Translations under genes and position numbers: made by a program | Origin: a virus | DNA length: 57,599 nucleotides | IMG/VR virus record: IMGVR_UViG_3300035136_000050 | Location: 1 to 57,599 of that record | Strand: one strand, 5' to 3' | Notes under the pieces: generated by a model | Told to the model about the DNA's origin: nothing | Seen by the model: only the letters and a program-made list of their open reading frames with translations | Databases searched by the model: none | Part shown: positions 32,296 to 38,927 of the stretch, one piece after another | Layout: the number at the start of each line of letters is the position of its first letter | Numbering within the stretch: position 1 is the first letter of the stretch

Positions 32296-33129
32296 ATGGG
32301 CAAGGCAAAGAAACAACAGTCGGATATGTTCGCGTGGGTGATTTTGAGCCTCATTGTTATCATGCTGGGGGTGTGGGGGTTGGTGGAATGCGGGGGGAAT
32401 GATTCTGCAGCTCCTGCAACCAAGGAACCTACATTCACCAGGAGACCTACGGCTACAGTGACGCCATCCTCTACAGCTACTAGTATGCCTACCCAAACGC
32501 TGACGCCAACGTCTACGCCAACGTTTACGCCAACGCAGGGACCTACGGCGACGCGAACGAGACCCCCTAGAAGTACATTACGCCCGACACGTACACCGCG
32601 ACCGACAAGCACGTCACGCCCAACTAATACCCCGCTTTCCCTTGGCGCGGTTGAGGCGGCGACGGCTACGCAGCCGTCAGCACCGACTCAGCCACCACCG
32701 ACGTTAGTGCCGACTGAACTGCCGCCTACGCCCGTGCCGACTGAGCCACCACCGACATCTACGCCGACCGTGCCCCCACCAACTGAGCCGCCAACCCCGG
32801 CCCCGGCTAGTGTTGTGATCAATTATATATTTTATGATGGTGTAGTGGCACGTGTGGAGAGCGATGAATATGCTCAGATTGTAAATAACGGTGGGGTGGC
32901 AGTGAACTTGAGTGGATGGCGGTTAAATGCTGGCGATACTGGTCAAGATTTCTGGTTCCCTGTATTTGAGTTGCAACCGGGGGCATCCTGCCGAATTTTC
33001 ACGAATGAGATTCACGCGGAGAGTTGTGGTTTTTCGTTCGGCTCTGGACAAGCGTTGTGGAACAATGGCGGTGACTGTGGGTATTTGTTCAATGCCCAGG
33101 GTGAGCAGGTATCGGAGTTTTGTTATTAG
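32296..33129 (+). CDS. Secreted Pro/Thr-rich protein with lamin-tail domain
   Basis: A 277-residue protein with an N-terminal membrane anchor or signal (about 13-31, WVILSLIVIMLGVWGLV). It has a 130-residue Thr/Pro linker (for example TPTSTPTFTPTQGPTATRTR) and a C-terminal lamin-tail (LTD) domain (SDEYAQIVNNGGVAVNLSGW, then FELQPGASCRIFTNE). Such domain combinations are frequent in surface proteins of Anaerolineae-type Chloroflexota. Sitting between repressor and integrase, it is probably expressed from the prophage (a moron) and displayed on the host surface. Its promoter region carries the palindrome at 32251-32278. Confidence 0.8.
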   Translation: MGKAKKQQSDMFAWVILSLIVIMLGVWGLVECGGNDSAAPATKEPTFTRRPTATVTPSSTATSMPTQTLTPTSTPTFTPTQGPTATRTRPPRSTLRPTRTPRPTSTSRPTNTPLSLGAVEAATATQPSAPTQPPPTLVPTELPPTPVPTEPPPTSTPTVPPPTEPPTPAPASVVINYIFYDGVVARVESDEYAQIVNNGGVAVNLSGWRLNAGDTGQDFWFPVFELQPGASCRIFTNEIHAESCGFSFGSGQALWNNGGDCGYLFNAQGEQVSEFCY

Positions 33130-33377
33130 TCTATCAGGGTATGGTGCGCATGGATGTGGGTTTGGGTCTGGGTTGTGTTTTGGCATTGGGGAGACCGTTG
33201 CAACGTCTGAGGCGCTCGATAATCAGTTCTGTTAGTTTTACGAGATCAACGTCAGGGGAAACATGAATCTCTTGAACTATCGTGATCTTGGGACAACGCT
33301 TTCGGAACATTGTCTCTCCTAGTGACTAAAATCTTATATTTAGTATAGCACGTTTGTGCGATTTGACAAGGAGTAGA

Positions 33378-33824
33378 ATGATGAGTGAGGAAGCTCAGAG
33401 CGATAAAGCTTTTGCGGATGGAAAAAACGAGGGTGTTGATAGAATACTCCAAATGTTTGTCTCGATTGCAAACGACAATATGGTGGAGACTGGGATAACC
33501 TTGAACGTGGGATGTTGCCTGGTTTCTGGGACAATGATTGGGTTCAAAAAGTATCTGGAGATACTGTTTTCTGATTTTGCGGGAGGATTTCGTGCTGAGG
33601 GACTTGCAGAGATAGCTGATGCCGTGGAAGAGAGAGCAAGAAAGGCACTTCAAGATATTGAAACAGAGCAAGATGCAAAGTCTTCCAAGCCTCGTTACAT
33701 TCATTTGAAAGATGCTCGATTTTTCTTTGGTAATGAGGCGGTTCCGCATAATCGAAAAGTTCTTTGGAGAGGTAAATTGTCGGCGGTTGAAGGATTTACG
33801 ATAGGTGTTATGAGTGTTAGTTAG
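33378..33824 (+). CDS. GvpU-like protein
   Basis: A 148-residue protein starting at ATG 33378 behind AAGGAG. The pattern VETGITLNVGCCLVSGTMIG, then YIHLKDARFF, then WRGKLSAVEGFTIGVMS, resembles the gas-vesicle accessory protein GvpU and its wider family of single-domain proteins. No other gas vesicle gene is present. AT-richer than the structural genes. Together with the surface protein it forms a probable lysogenic cargo island next to attP. The role is unknown. Confidence 0.5.
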   Translation: MMSEEAQSDKAFADGKNEGVDRILQMFVSIANDNMVETGITLNVGCCLVSGTMIGFKKYLEILFSDFAGGFRAEGLAEIADAVEERARKALQDIETEQDAKSSKPRYIHLKDARFFFGNEAVPHNRKVLWRGKLSAVEGFTIGVMSVS

Positions 33825-33842
33825 GTGGCGAGACGAGCAGGA

Positions 33843-33863
33843 TAGATAAGTGATTATTATGTG
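33843..33863 (+). repeat. Dispersed 21-bp site 7 (TAGATAA-N7-TTATGTG)
   Basis: In the non-coding attP region after the GvpU-like gene. Confidence 0.85.
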
Positions 33864-34003
33864 CGCAGGCCCTGGCGGGAGTATTTCCCGGAAATGGGAG
33901 TTTTTGGGAACCAGGGGGCGCACGGATTTAATGGACCGGAGGGTTCAGGGGTGGCTGTGGGGAGTAACCGTGGGGACCGGGGTGTGAGGTTTGATGGTGC
34001 ATA

Positions 34004-34048
34004 CTTCACATCCGTGAGGTCGTGAGTTCGAGTCTCTCCGCGCCCACC
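34004..34048 (+). other. attP: 3' part of a tRNA-Val(CAC)-like gene
   Basis: The sequence from the anticodon loop (CTTCACAT) through variable loop, T-arm (GTGAGTTCGAGTC) and acceptor strand (CGCGCCCACC) matches the 3' half of a bacterial tRNA with anticodon CAC. No matching 5' half (GGGCGCG) lies upstream, so it is not a whole tRNA. It sits 176 bp before an integrase gene. Integrases commonly recombine into tRNA 3' ends and the phage copy restores the gene. A false minus-strand reading of it gives the familiar RRDSNSRPHG string. Confidence 0.8.
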
Positions 34049-34164
34049 TGACTACACTGGGGGCCGCAGGGGTAGGGAAATCTTCAACCCGTGCGGCCCT
34101 CGGTAGCGTGAATCCTCTCACTGGCGGTTGCAGGGTTGGTTTAAAAAAACCGCTCCCAGAAATA

Positions 34165-34192
34165 TTATGTGTCCTGAAATTCAAATTATGTG
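34165..34192 (+). repeat. Tandem half-sites TTATGTG-N-CCTG, 21 bp apart
   Basis: TTATGTG at 34165 and 34186, each followed by tCCTG or aCCTG, lie two helical turns apart just before the integrase. They match the right half of the dispersed 21-bp site. They could be integrase arm sites or an operator. The rest of 33825-34223 holds a GGCCGCA...TGCGGCC inverted repeat and no gene. Confidence 0.7.
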
Positions 34193-34223
34193 ACCTGTAC
34201 CGGGGGGACTGGAGGTAGCACGG

Positions 34224-35165
34224 GTGAACCAGAACCAGGTAACGCTGTCTAAGGCGGTCGAGGGGTATTTGCTCTATGCTCATAGCAGGCGTTTGAGTGA
34301 GCACACGATCCGCGATTATTCTCATTCGTTTCGCAAGTTTGGGGAGTTTTTGGACTCTGATCCCGAGCTGGCGTCGGTGTCGGTGGAGCAGGTGGAAGGG
34401 TTCCTGGCCAGCCTGGGGCATTTGTCGAAAAAGACGGTGTTGAATTATCACGTGGGGTTGTCGGCTTTGTGGACGTGGGCGGTGCGGCGGGGAATCGCAG
34501 ACGAGCACGTGCCACGGCTGATTGACGCGCCCAAGCCTAAAAAGGCGGTGATTGAGATTTTTAGCGAGGATGAGGTGCAGAGGTTGTTGGATGCGTGCAA
34601 CCATTCCAGGGCATATAAGCGACCTCGGACGCGGAAGTGCTCGAACACGCGGCCCACGGCGCTGCGGGATAAGGCAATCATTTTGACGCTGCTGGATTCT
34701 ATGGTGCGCGTGAGTGAGTTGGGGGGTATGTTGCGGTCGGAAATGGATTTGCGACAGGGAACGGTCAAGGTGCTGGGAAAGGGGGCTAAGGAGCGGGTAG
34801 TGCCGATTTCGAGCGAGACGGCGGACGCGATCTGGCATTATCTAGCGGTGCGGCTTGACGCGAAGCCACAGTATATTGATCTGGTGTTTTTGACGACGGA
34901 GGGGCGGCCGCTGGATCGCAACGCGGTGGGGAAGTTGGTGAGACGGTTGGGGCGGAAGGTGGGAGTGGCGGCGAATCCGCATAAGTTCAGGCACACGGGG
35001 GCCACGCAATTTTTGCGCAACGGGGGGAATGCGTTCACGCTGAAGGAGATTTTGGGACATTCGACGATGGCGATGGTGGAGCGGTATATCCATCTGGCGC
35101 AGGTGGATATTGAGGAGGCGCATAAAAGAGCATCGCCGGTGTACAATTGGGATTTGAGGAGATAG
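34224..35165 (+). CDS. int: Phage integrase (tyrosine recombinase)
   Basis: A 313-residue integrase. GTG start at 34224 behind GGAGGT. The N-terminal SAM-like domain (HSRRLSEHTIRDYSHSFRKF) precedes the catalytic domain: Arg in SMVRVSELGGML, Lys in KVLGKGAKERVVP, HxxR in HKFRHTGATQF, His in EILGHSTM, and Tyr in MVERYIHLAQ. It is beside the tRNA-type attP, so it is the likely integration enzyme. The sequence CNHSRAYKRPRTRKCSNTRP is an insertion before the first catalytic Arg. Confidence 0.95.
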   Translation: MNQNQVTLSKAVEGYLLYAHSRRLSEHTIRDYSHSFRKFGEFLDSDPELASVSVEQVEGFLASLGHLSKKTVLNYHVGLSALWTWAVRRGIADEHVPRLIDAPKPKKAVIEIFSEDEVQRLLDACNHSRAYKRPRTRKCSNTRPTALRDKAIILTLLDSMVRVSELGGMLRSEMDLRQGTVKVLGKGAKERVVPISSETADAIWHYLAVRLDAKPQYIDLVFLTTEGRPLDRNAVGKLVRRLGRKVGVAANPHKFRHTGATQFLRNGGNAFTLKEILGHSTMAMVERYIHLAQVDIEEAHKRASPVYNWDLRR

Positions 35166-35201
35166 GGAGTAGGTGGATTAAAACAACCGTGGGGCCGGGT
35201 G

Positions 35202-35230
35202 TTGACGTGGTAGAATAATTGTGCTATAGT
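35202..35230 (+). promoter_or_regulatory. Strong promoter before the late region
   Basis: -35 TTGACG (35202-35207), 17-bp spacer, -10 TATAGT (35225-35230). The best rightward consensus match in the window. It precedes a 72-codon ORF and then a terminator, an arrangement like late promoters controlled by antitermination. Confidence 0.75.
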
Positions 35231-35273
35231 TATGAGTGTTGTGGGGGATGGTTGAGACGTTGAATGGAGTGAG

Positions 35274-35492
35274 ATGGGCGCTCAACACTCGCAGCATAAC
35301 AAAAAAGGGATGGTTCCAGCGGTCAAGGGACTGCGCCGGTTGACGTGGGCGCAGTTGGAGATGCTGGATTTGTGCGTGGATCAGGTGTGCGAGGCTGGCT
35401 TTGGCTCGATAGTAGTGATTGTCGAGCGGGGCAAGCCTCTTTTTGTTTATCCGAAGCCGAGGCTGAGGTTGCAGCCAGGGCGGGGGGACTAG
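35274..35492 (+). CDS. Small basic protein at the late promoter
   Basis: A 72-residue protein, MGAQHSQHNKKGMVPAVKGL, then QLEMLDLCVDQVCEAGFGSI. It is the only gene between the promoter at 35202 and the terminator at 35545. The family is not recognised. The C-terminal GKPLFVYPKPRLRLQ is a basic strand. An antitermination or regulatory role would fit its place but is speculation. Confidence 0.55.
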   Translation: MGAQHSQHNKKGMVPAVKGLRRLTWAQLEMLDLCVDQVCEAGFGSIVVIVERGKPLFVYPKPRLRLQPGRGD

Positions 35493-35544
35493 GCGATTTT
35501 GATCGCATAATTGAATAGCTGGCCCGACAGGGACAAGTGAAACC

Positions 35545-35577
35545 GGGGCAACGCCATAATGGCGTTGCCCCTTTTTT
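35545..35577 (+). terminator. Rho-independent terminator before the lysis cassette
   Basis: GGGGCAACGCCA-taa-TGGCGTTGCCCC, a perfect 12-bp stem with a 3-nt loop and TTTTTTG. Only 16 bp separate it from the start at 35594, with the binding site AGGAGG in between and no promoter. Confidence 0.95.
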
Positions 35578-35593
35578 GTTTTAGGAGGTTGAC

Positions 35594-36037
35594 ATGAAAA
35601 AGTCGTTAGTTTGGGTGGTTGTGTTTGTTTTGGTGTTGGTGTTGGCAGGCGTGGCCAACGCGCAGGATGACTCTCCGTTACCAACTCCAACCAGCGTTCC
35701 TGATCCGAATTATCCACCACCGTCGCCGGGCGACGACGAGGCGTTGAAGATGGCGCTGTTGTGGATCGTGGGCGGCGGCGGAGCGGGCGCGATTGCGTAC
35801 TGGCTAATGGGCAACGTGTCCTGGTTGGGCGACCTGGCCTCGGATAAAAAGCGGTACGTGGCGCTGGGACTGTCGGGGCTGCTGGCCTGGCTAGCGCTTG
35901 GGGCAGCCGTGGGTCTGGAGTATTTGCCGGATCCGGGCAGCGGCCAGGCGTGGCTGGAACAGTTGTTTGCGATTGCGTTCGCGGCGGTGGCGACCAGCCA
36001 GAGCGTGCATGGCTGGCGGCAGTTGCGCGCTGAGTAA
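35594..36037 (+). CDS. Holin-like membrane protein with signal peptide
   Basis: A 147-residue protein. A cleavable-looking signal (MKKSLVWVVVFVLVLVLAGV ANA) precedes a short Pro-rich segment (SPLPTPTSVPDPNYPPPSPG), and two or three transmembrane segments follow (ALLWIVGGGGAGAIAYWLM, LGLSGLLAWLALGAAVGL, LFAIAFAAVATS). AGGAGG precedes the ATG. Its size, topology and place two genes before a peptidase suit a holin; sequence homology is not visible to me. Confidence 0.6.
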   Translation: MKKSLVWVVVFVLVLVLAGVANAQDDSPLPTPTSVPDPNYPPPSPGDDEALKMALLWIVGGGGAGAIAYWLMGNVSWLGDLASDKKRYVALGLSGLLAWLALGAAVGLEYLPDPGSGQAWLEQLFAIAFAAVATSQSVHGWRQLRAE

Positions 36038-36051
36038 CAAAATGGGTCGCG

Positions 36052-36477
36052 GTGAAGAATGTACTGCGTCAGTTTCTCAGAGACCATTTTGACGAGCAAG
36101 AGCTGCGCACGCTGTGTTTCGACCTGGGGGTTGATTATGATGATCTGCCGGGTGAGGGGCGCAGTGATCGAGCGAGGGAATTGGTCGCGTATTTTGAGCG
36201 GCGCGGACAGTCGCATTATCTGGCCGGGGCGTGTGTAATGCTCCGGCCAGAGGTGTGGGGACGGCAATCGCGGCAAAAATTCGGGCGGACGGGATTGACT
36301 GATAGGTTGTCGCCAGATGCGTTGGATGATGGCGGGCGGGAATACCGCGAGCTAGTTTTGCTAGTCATCGGGCGGCTTGAGGCTAGAGTGGATCGGATGA
36401 TGCTGGCGGTGGCGGCGCTTTTGGCGATGTCTGTGGCGAATACGATTTTTTGGGTGGCGCAGATGGTGGGGAGATGA
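36052..36477 (+). CDS. Effector-associated (death-like) domain protein with TM tail
   Basis: A 141-residue protein, GTG start. Residues about 4-68 (VLRQFLRDHFDEQELRTLCF, then DLGVDYDDLPGEGRSDRARE and LVAYFERRG) match the helical effector-associated domains that act as death-fold-like adaptors in bacterial conflict and immunity systems, common in Chloroflexota and cyanobacteria. A spacer leads to one transmembrane segment (about 115-136, MMLAVAALLAMSVANTIFWV). In hosts this domain sits on NACHT, CHAT, TIR or protease proteins. Here it is alone with a membrane anchor, between holin-like and peptidase genes. Confidence 0.7.
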   Translation: MKNVLRQFLRDHFDEQELRTLCFDLGVDYDDLPGEGRSDRARELVAYFERRGQSHYLAGACVMLRPEVWGRQSRQKFGRTGLTDRLSPDALDDGGREYRELVLLVIGRLEARVDRMMLAVAALLAMSVANTIFWVAQMVGR

Positions 36478-36478
36478 C

Positions 36479-36730
36479 GTGGACGAGAAAACAAGGTTGT
36501 TGGTGTTGGTGCCACACATGCGTCGTATCCCGGCCAGGGCGCAGGCGTTGTTAGAGCACGTCCTGGAGTTTCGCCAGTTGTTAATGGGAGAGACCGGGGA
36601 CCTGGGGCAATACGTGGAAGCCCTGGTGCAGGAGAGCGTGATGTTGGAGCAGGAGACGCGGGAACTGGTTCACGTGGCCGGCATGATTGAGAGACTGGTG
36701 GAGTGGTTGAGCAATGAGCAGTCAGATTGA
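36479..36730 (+). CDS. Small coiled-coil protein
   Basis: An 83-residue protein, GTG start one base after the preceding stop. It is almost wholly helical with a heptad pattern (ALLEHVLEFRQLLMGETGDL, EALVQESVMLEQETRELVHV). It overlaps the peptidase start by 17 nt. No signal or membrane segment. It may be a spanin-like or regulatory part of the lysis cassette, but nothing specific is recognised. Confidence 0.55.
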   Translation: MDEKTRLLVLVPHMRRIPARAQALLEHVLEFRQLLMGETGDLGQYVEALVQESVMLEQETRELVHVAGMIERLVEWLSNEQSD

Positions 36731-37397
36731 TTTGCATTTGTTGGCGCAGGAAATTGCGCAGGCAGCCGAGGCGAACAGGCAACGGTCTGAGGCACTGGTG
36801 GCGCAGGCCACGCGGTTGCTGGCGCTCTTGGAGCGGCCCGAGGTGGAGCGACCAGTGGGCGAGGGGGCACGGCTGGACGTGCCGTGGGTTTCGCAGTTGG
36901 GGCCGGGGACGAATTACGCGCCGGGGGATTGTGGGATGGCGGCGCTGGCGATGTGGTTGCGTTACCTGGGCCACGACGTGACGGTGGATGACGTGAGCCG
37001 AGCGACGGGGTTGTCGATGGGGTTCAGGTTGTCGTCGTTTCAGCATTTGCAAAAGGCGGCGCGGGCCTGGGGGTTGGAGTTGGCGTGGGCGGCGCGGCAA
37101 TCGCTGGACGCGCTGCGGGCGGAACTGGCGACGGGGTCGCCGGTGATCGCGCTGGTGCATTATCTGAGTTTGCCGAAGCCGGTGCGTTATGCCGCGCAGT
37201 ATCCATATAGTCACTGGGTAACGGTAGTGGGATATTCGGCGGGGTTTGTGGTGTACCACGATCCGTATTTTCCACCGGAGCAGGATGACGGGGGGGCGTT
37301 TATCGAGATCCCGAACGAGGATTTTTTGACGGCCTGGGGGAACAATCACAAGGCCAAGAATTTCAACAGCGATTTTGCGATGATCAAAGGAGCGTAA
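36714..37397 (+). CDS. C39-like cysteine peptidase (probable endolysin)
   Basis: A 227-residue protein. An N-terminal helical region (1-50) precedes a papain-fold peptidase_C39_2-type domain: catalytic Cys in YAPGDCGMAALAMWLRYLGH, His in YPYSHWVTVVGYS, and Asp/Asn in VYHDPYFPPEQDD. Such domains cleave peptide cross-links. In this position, after a holin-like gene and at the end of the cassette, an endolysin role is likely. A 25-bp inverted repeat of the GACCTTNAGGTC family follows at once. Confidence 0.75.
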   Translation: MSSQIDLHLLAQEIAQAAEANRQRSEALVAQATRLLALLERPEVERPVGEGARLDVPWVSQLGPGTNYAPGDCGMAALAMWLRYLGHDVTVDDVSRATGLSMGFRLSSFQHLQKAARAWGLELAWAARQSLDALRAELATGSPVIALVHYLSLPKPVRYAAQYPYSHWVTVVGYSAGFVVYHDPYFPPEQDDGGAFIEIPNEDFLTAWGNNHKAKNFNSDFAMIKGA

Positions 37398-37399
37398 AT

Positions 37400-37424
37400 C
37401 CTTGAGGTCTGAGAGACCTCAAGG
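37400..37424. repeat. Inverted repeat (AGGTCT-type), copy 2, terminator-like
   Basis: CCTTGAGGTCT-gag-AGACCTCAAGG directly after the peptidase stop, followed by GTTTGTTGG. It may end lysis-gene transcription weakly. The AT-rich 37440-37500 stretch beyond may hold a promoter for the packaging genes, but I see no convincing -35/-10 pair. Confidence 0.6.
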
Positions 37425-37525
37425 GTTTGTTGGTGTGCTGCGTGTAGTCAATCGAGTTGTCATGTTTAGTGTTAAATTTTTCTTTACTTTAAATAAAAAC
37501 GTCCGAATTGTCCGGTTGGGAGTGA

Positions 37526-38248
37526 GTGTGGGGGTGTGGGAGTGTGGGTGAGCAGAGGAAGTGGTGGTCGAGCGCGTTTGGGGCGCGGGGGAGTAGGGTA
37601 AAGGACGACCCGGCGACGGCGTTCCCGGCGAGCGAGGAGACGCCAGGGCAGGAGGAGAGCCGGACGGCGTACCAGCGGCTGAGGGACGTGGGGCGGAAGT
37701 ACCCGTGGTGGGAGGAATATCTGGAACTGCGGGCGGCGGGATGGACGTGGCGCAAGGCGGTGCTGATCGCGTGGCTGACGATGCCCAGCGACCGCAGGCA
37801 GCCGGAGACGAAGCAGGAATTGGCCGTGAACGTGTTGGCGCTACGGAGCGACCGGACGGTGCGGCGATGGCAGAGGAAGGACCCGCGCATTGACGAGACG
37901 GTGGCGGCGCGGCAGGCGGCGGCGCTGTTTCAGTATCGGGCGGACATCTTCCACGCGCTGGGGACGATGGCGGCGACGCCAGAGGCCAAGGGGTTCAATG
38001 ATCGAAGGCTGGCGTTGGAGATGATGGGGGATTACCGGCCCAGGAGCGCGGTAGAGGTGACGGGAGAGGATGGGGGGGCATTAGACGTGAAGGCGAGCCT
38101 GGTGGGGCTGGTGGGGGAGTTGGACGGCGAGGAGTTGCGCCAGCTCATCAGGAATTTGGAGACGGCGAGCGAGGGGCGAGGGGCGAGGGGCGAGGGACCG
38201 GGCGCGGGCCTGGAAGGGGACGCGCACCCGGCCGAGGTGGATCAGTGA
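37526..38248 (+). CDS. Terminase small subunit (putative)
   Basis: A 240-residue protein upstream of the large terminase region. The central part (WTWRKAVLIAWLTMPSDRRQ, LRSDRTVRRWQRKDPRIDET) fits an HTH DNA-recognition domain, and FNDRRLALEMMGDYRPRSA then VTGEDGG is the tail often seen in TerS. Start uncertain: GTG 37526 or a later GTG 37544. The C-terminal 35 residues include a translated GGGGCGAG repeat (EGRGARGEGPGAG). Confidence 0.7.
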   Translation: MWGCGSVGEQRKWWSSAFGARGSRVKDDPATAFPASEETPGQEESRTAYQRLRDVGRKYPWWEEYLELRAAGWTWRKAVLIAWLTMPSDRRQPETKQELAVNVLALRSDRTVRRWQRKDPRIDETVAARQAAALFQYRADIFHALGTMAATPEAKGFNDRRLALEMMGDYRPRSAVEVTGEDGGALDVKASLVGLVGELDGEELRQLIRNLETASEGRGARGEGPGAGLEGDAHPAEVDQ

Positions 38249-38463
38249 ACGAGGTGAGGCAGGTTGGTTTGGGTGAGGCCAGAGTCGCGCAGGCGCTGGA
38301 CGTGGGCGGCGAGGTCGGGCAGGCGCATGTCGGCGTGGGCGCTGGCGGCGACGGCCAGGGCGAGAAAGGCCGCGCCGAGGGTCTCGATGCTGGCGGCGGG
38401 GGCCTCATGGCGCTCGCTGGCGAGTTCGCTTTGACTGGCGTCGCAGGCGAGGGTGCGCAGTGA
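38242..38463 (-). pseudogene. Minus-strand remnant of a paralogue of 16683-16919
   Basis: Read leftward, this segment has an open frame ending at TGA 38244-38242 with protein-like sequence (SIETLGAAFLALAVAASAHA) that aligns with LETIAAAFHALALAAQAQ of the leader-controlled gene. No start codon is found in a suitable place, because the rightward gene 38460 now occupies it. The plus-strand frame here is Gly/Ala-rich antisense and not credible. Confidence 0.45.
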
Positions 38464-38861
38464 GGACGCTGGCAGAAATTTTAGAAGCGGCCAAAAGTGG
38501 AAATAAGCCTGGCCACGAAGAGTGTTATTGGGCTATGTTGGCTCTCGGTGCGCTCAATCATTTCAATTTCGTTGCGCTGGAACGCCTGGCTGATTATGAG
38601 GGAATAGGGCGACCGTTTGGGCCAAAGTTCCAATTTGAGGAAGCGTTTGGACGGGAAAAAAAGGCTTTGGAACAATCTCCACGTGAATGGGTGGGAGAGG
38701 CGTATGATCCGGCTAATCCTGCATATCAGCAGTGGCGGCGGGTGGCCTTGTCGGTATTTGAGACTGTATTGATAGAGGCAGGCAGGTATGGGACGCAGGG
38801 TGAAACTACCAGAGACGAGGGCGGAAACTCCGTCACAAAAACTGACAGGCGGGGGAGTTAG
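38460..38861 (+). CDS. Hypothetical protein
   Basis: A 133-residue protein, GTG start. The sequence (MRTLAEILEAAKSGNKPGHE, ALGALNHFNFVALERLADYE) looks globular and helical. It has lower GC than the flanking packaging genes, hinting at separate acquisition. Family not recognised. It lies between the small and large terminase genes. Confidence 0.65.
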   Translation: MRTLAEILEAAKSGNKPGHEECYWAMLALGALNHFNFVALERLADYEGIGRPFGPKFQFEEAFGREKKALEQSPREWVGEAYDPANPAYQQWRRVALSVFETVLIEAGRYGTQGETTRDEGGNSVTKTDRRGS

Positions 38862-38922
38862 TCCGGTGGCCTATATTGGGCTGATACCGCTGCTCGTTGC
38901 GATTATCAGGGCGTTGAGGTAG
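38788..38922 (+). CDS. Very small membrane peptide
   Basis: A 44-residue frame (MGRRVKLPETRAETPSQKLT, then one hydrophobic segment SPVAYIGLIPLLVAIIRALR) that overlaps the end of the preceding gene. ATG 38788 follows GGCAGG. It may be a real small transmembrane peptide, but the evidence is only the basic N-terminus plus a clean hydrophobic stretch. Confidence 0.4.
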   Translation: MGRRVKLPETRAETPSQKLTGGGVSPVAYIGLIPLLVAIIRALR

Positions 38923-38927
38923 GGAAA

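Noticed and set aside
33961-34050. A complete tRNA gene
   Set aside because: Only the anticodon loop to acceptor 3' half is present; no D-arm and no matching 5' acceptor strand upstream.
33945-34838. Long minus-strand frame across attP and the integrase gene, containing the string RRDSNSRPHG
   Set aside because: The string is the well-known antisense translation of a tRNA 3' end; the rest is antisense to a clear integrase.
38245-38463. 72-codon rightward frame between small terminase and 38460
   Set aside because: Gly/Ala/Val-rich, reads as the antisense of the minus-strand remnant; no convincing start.
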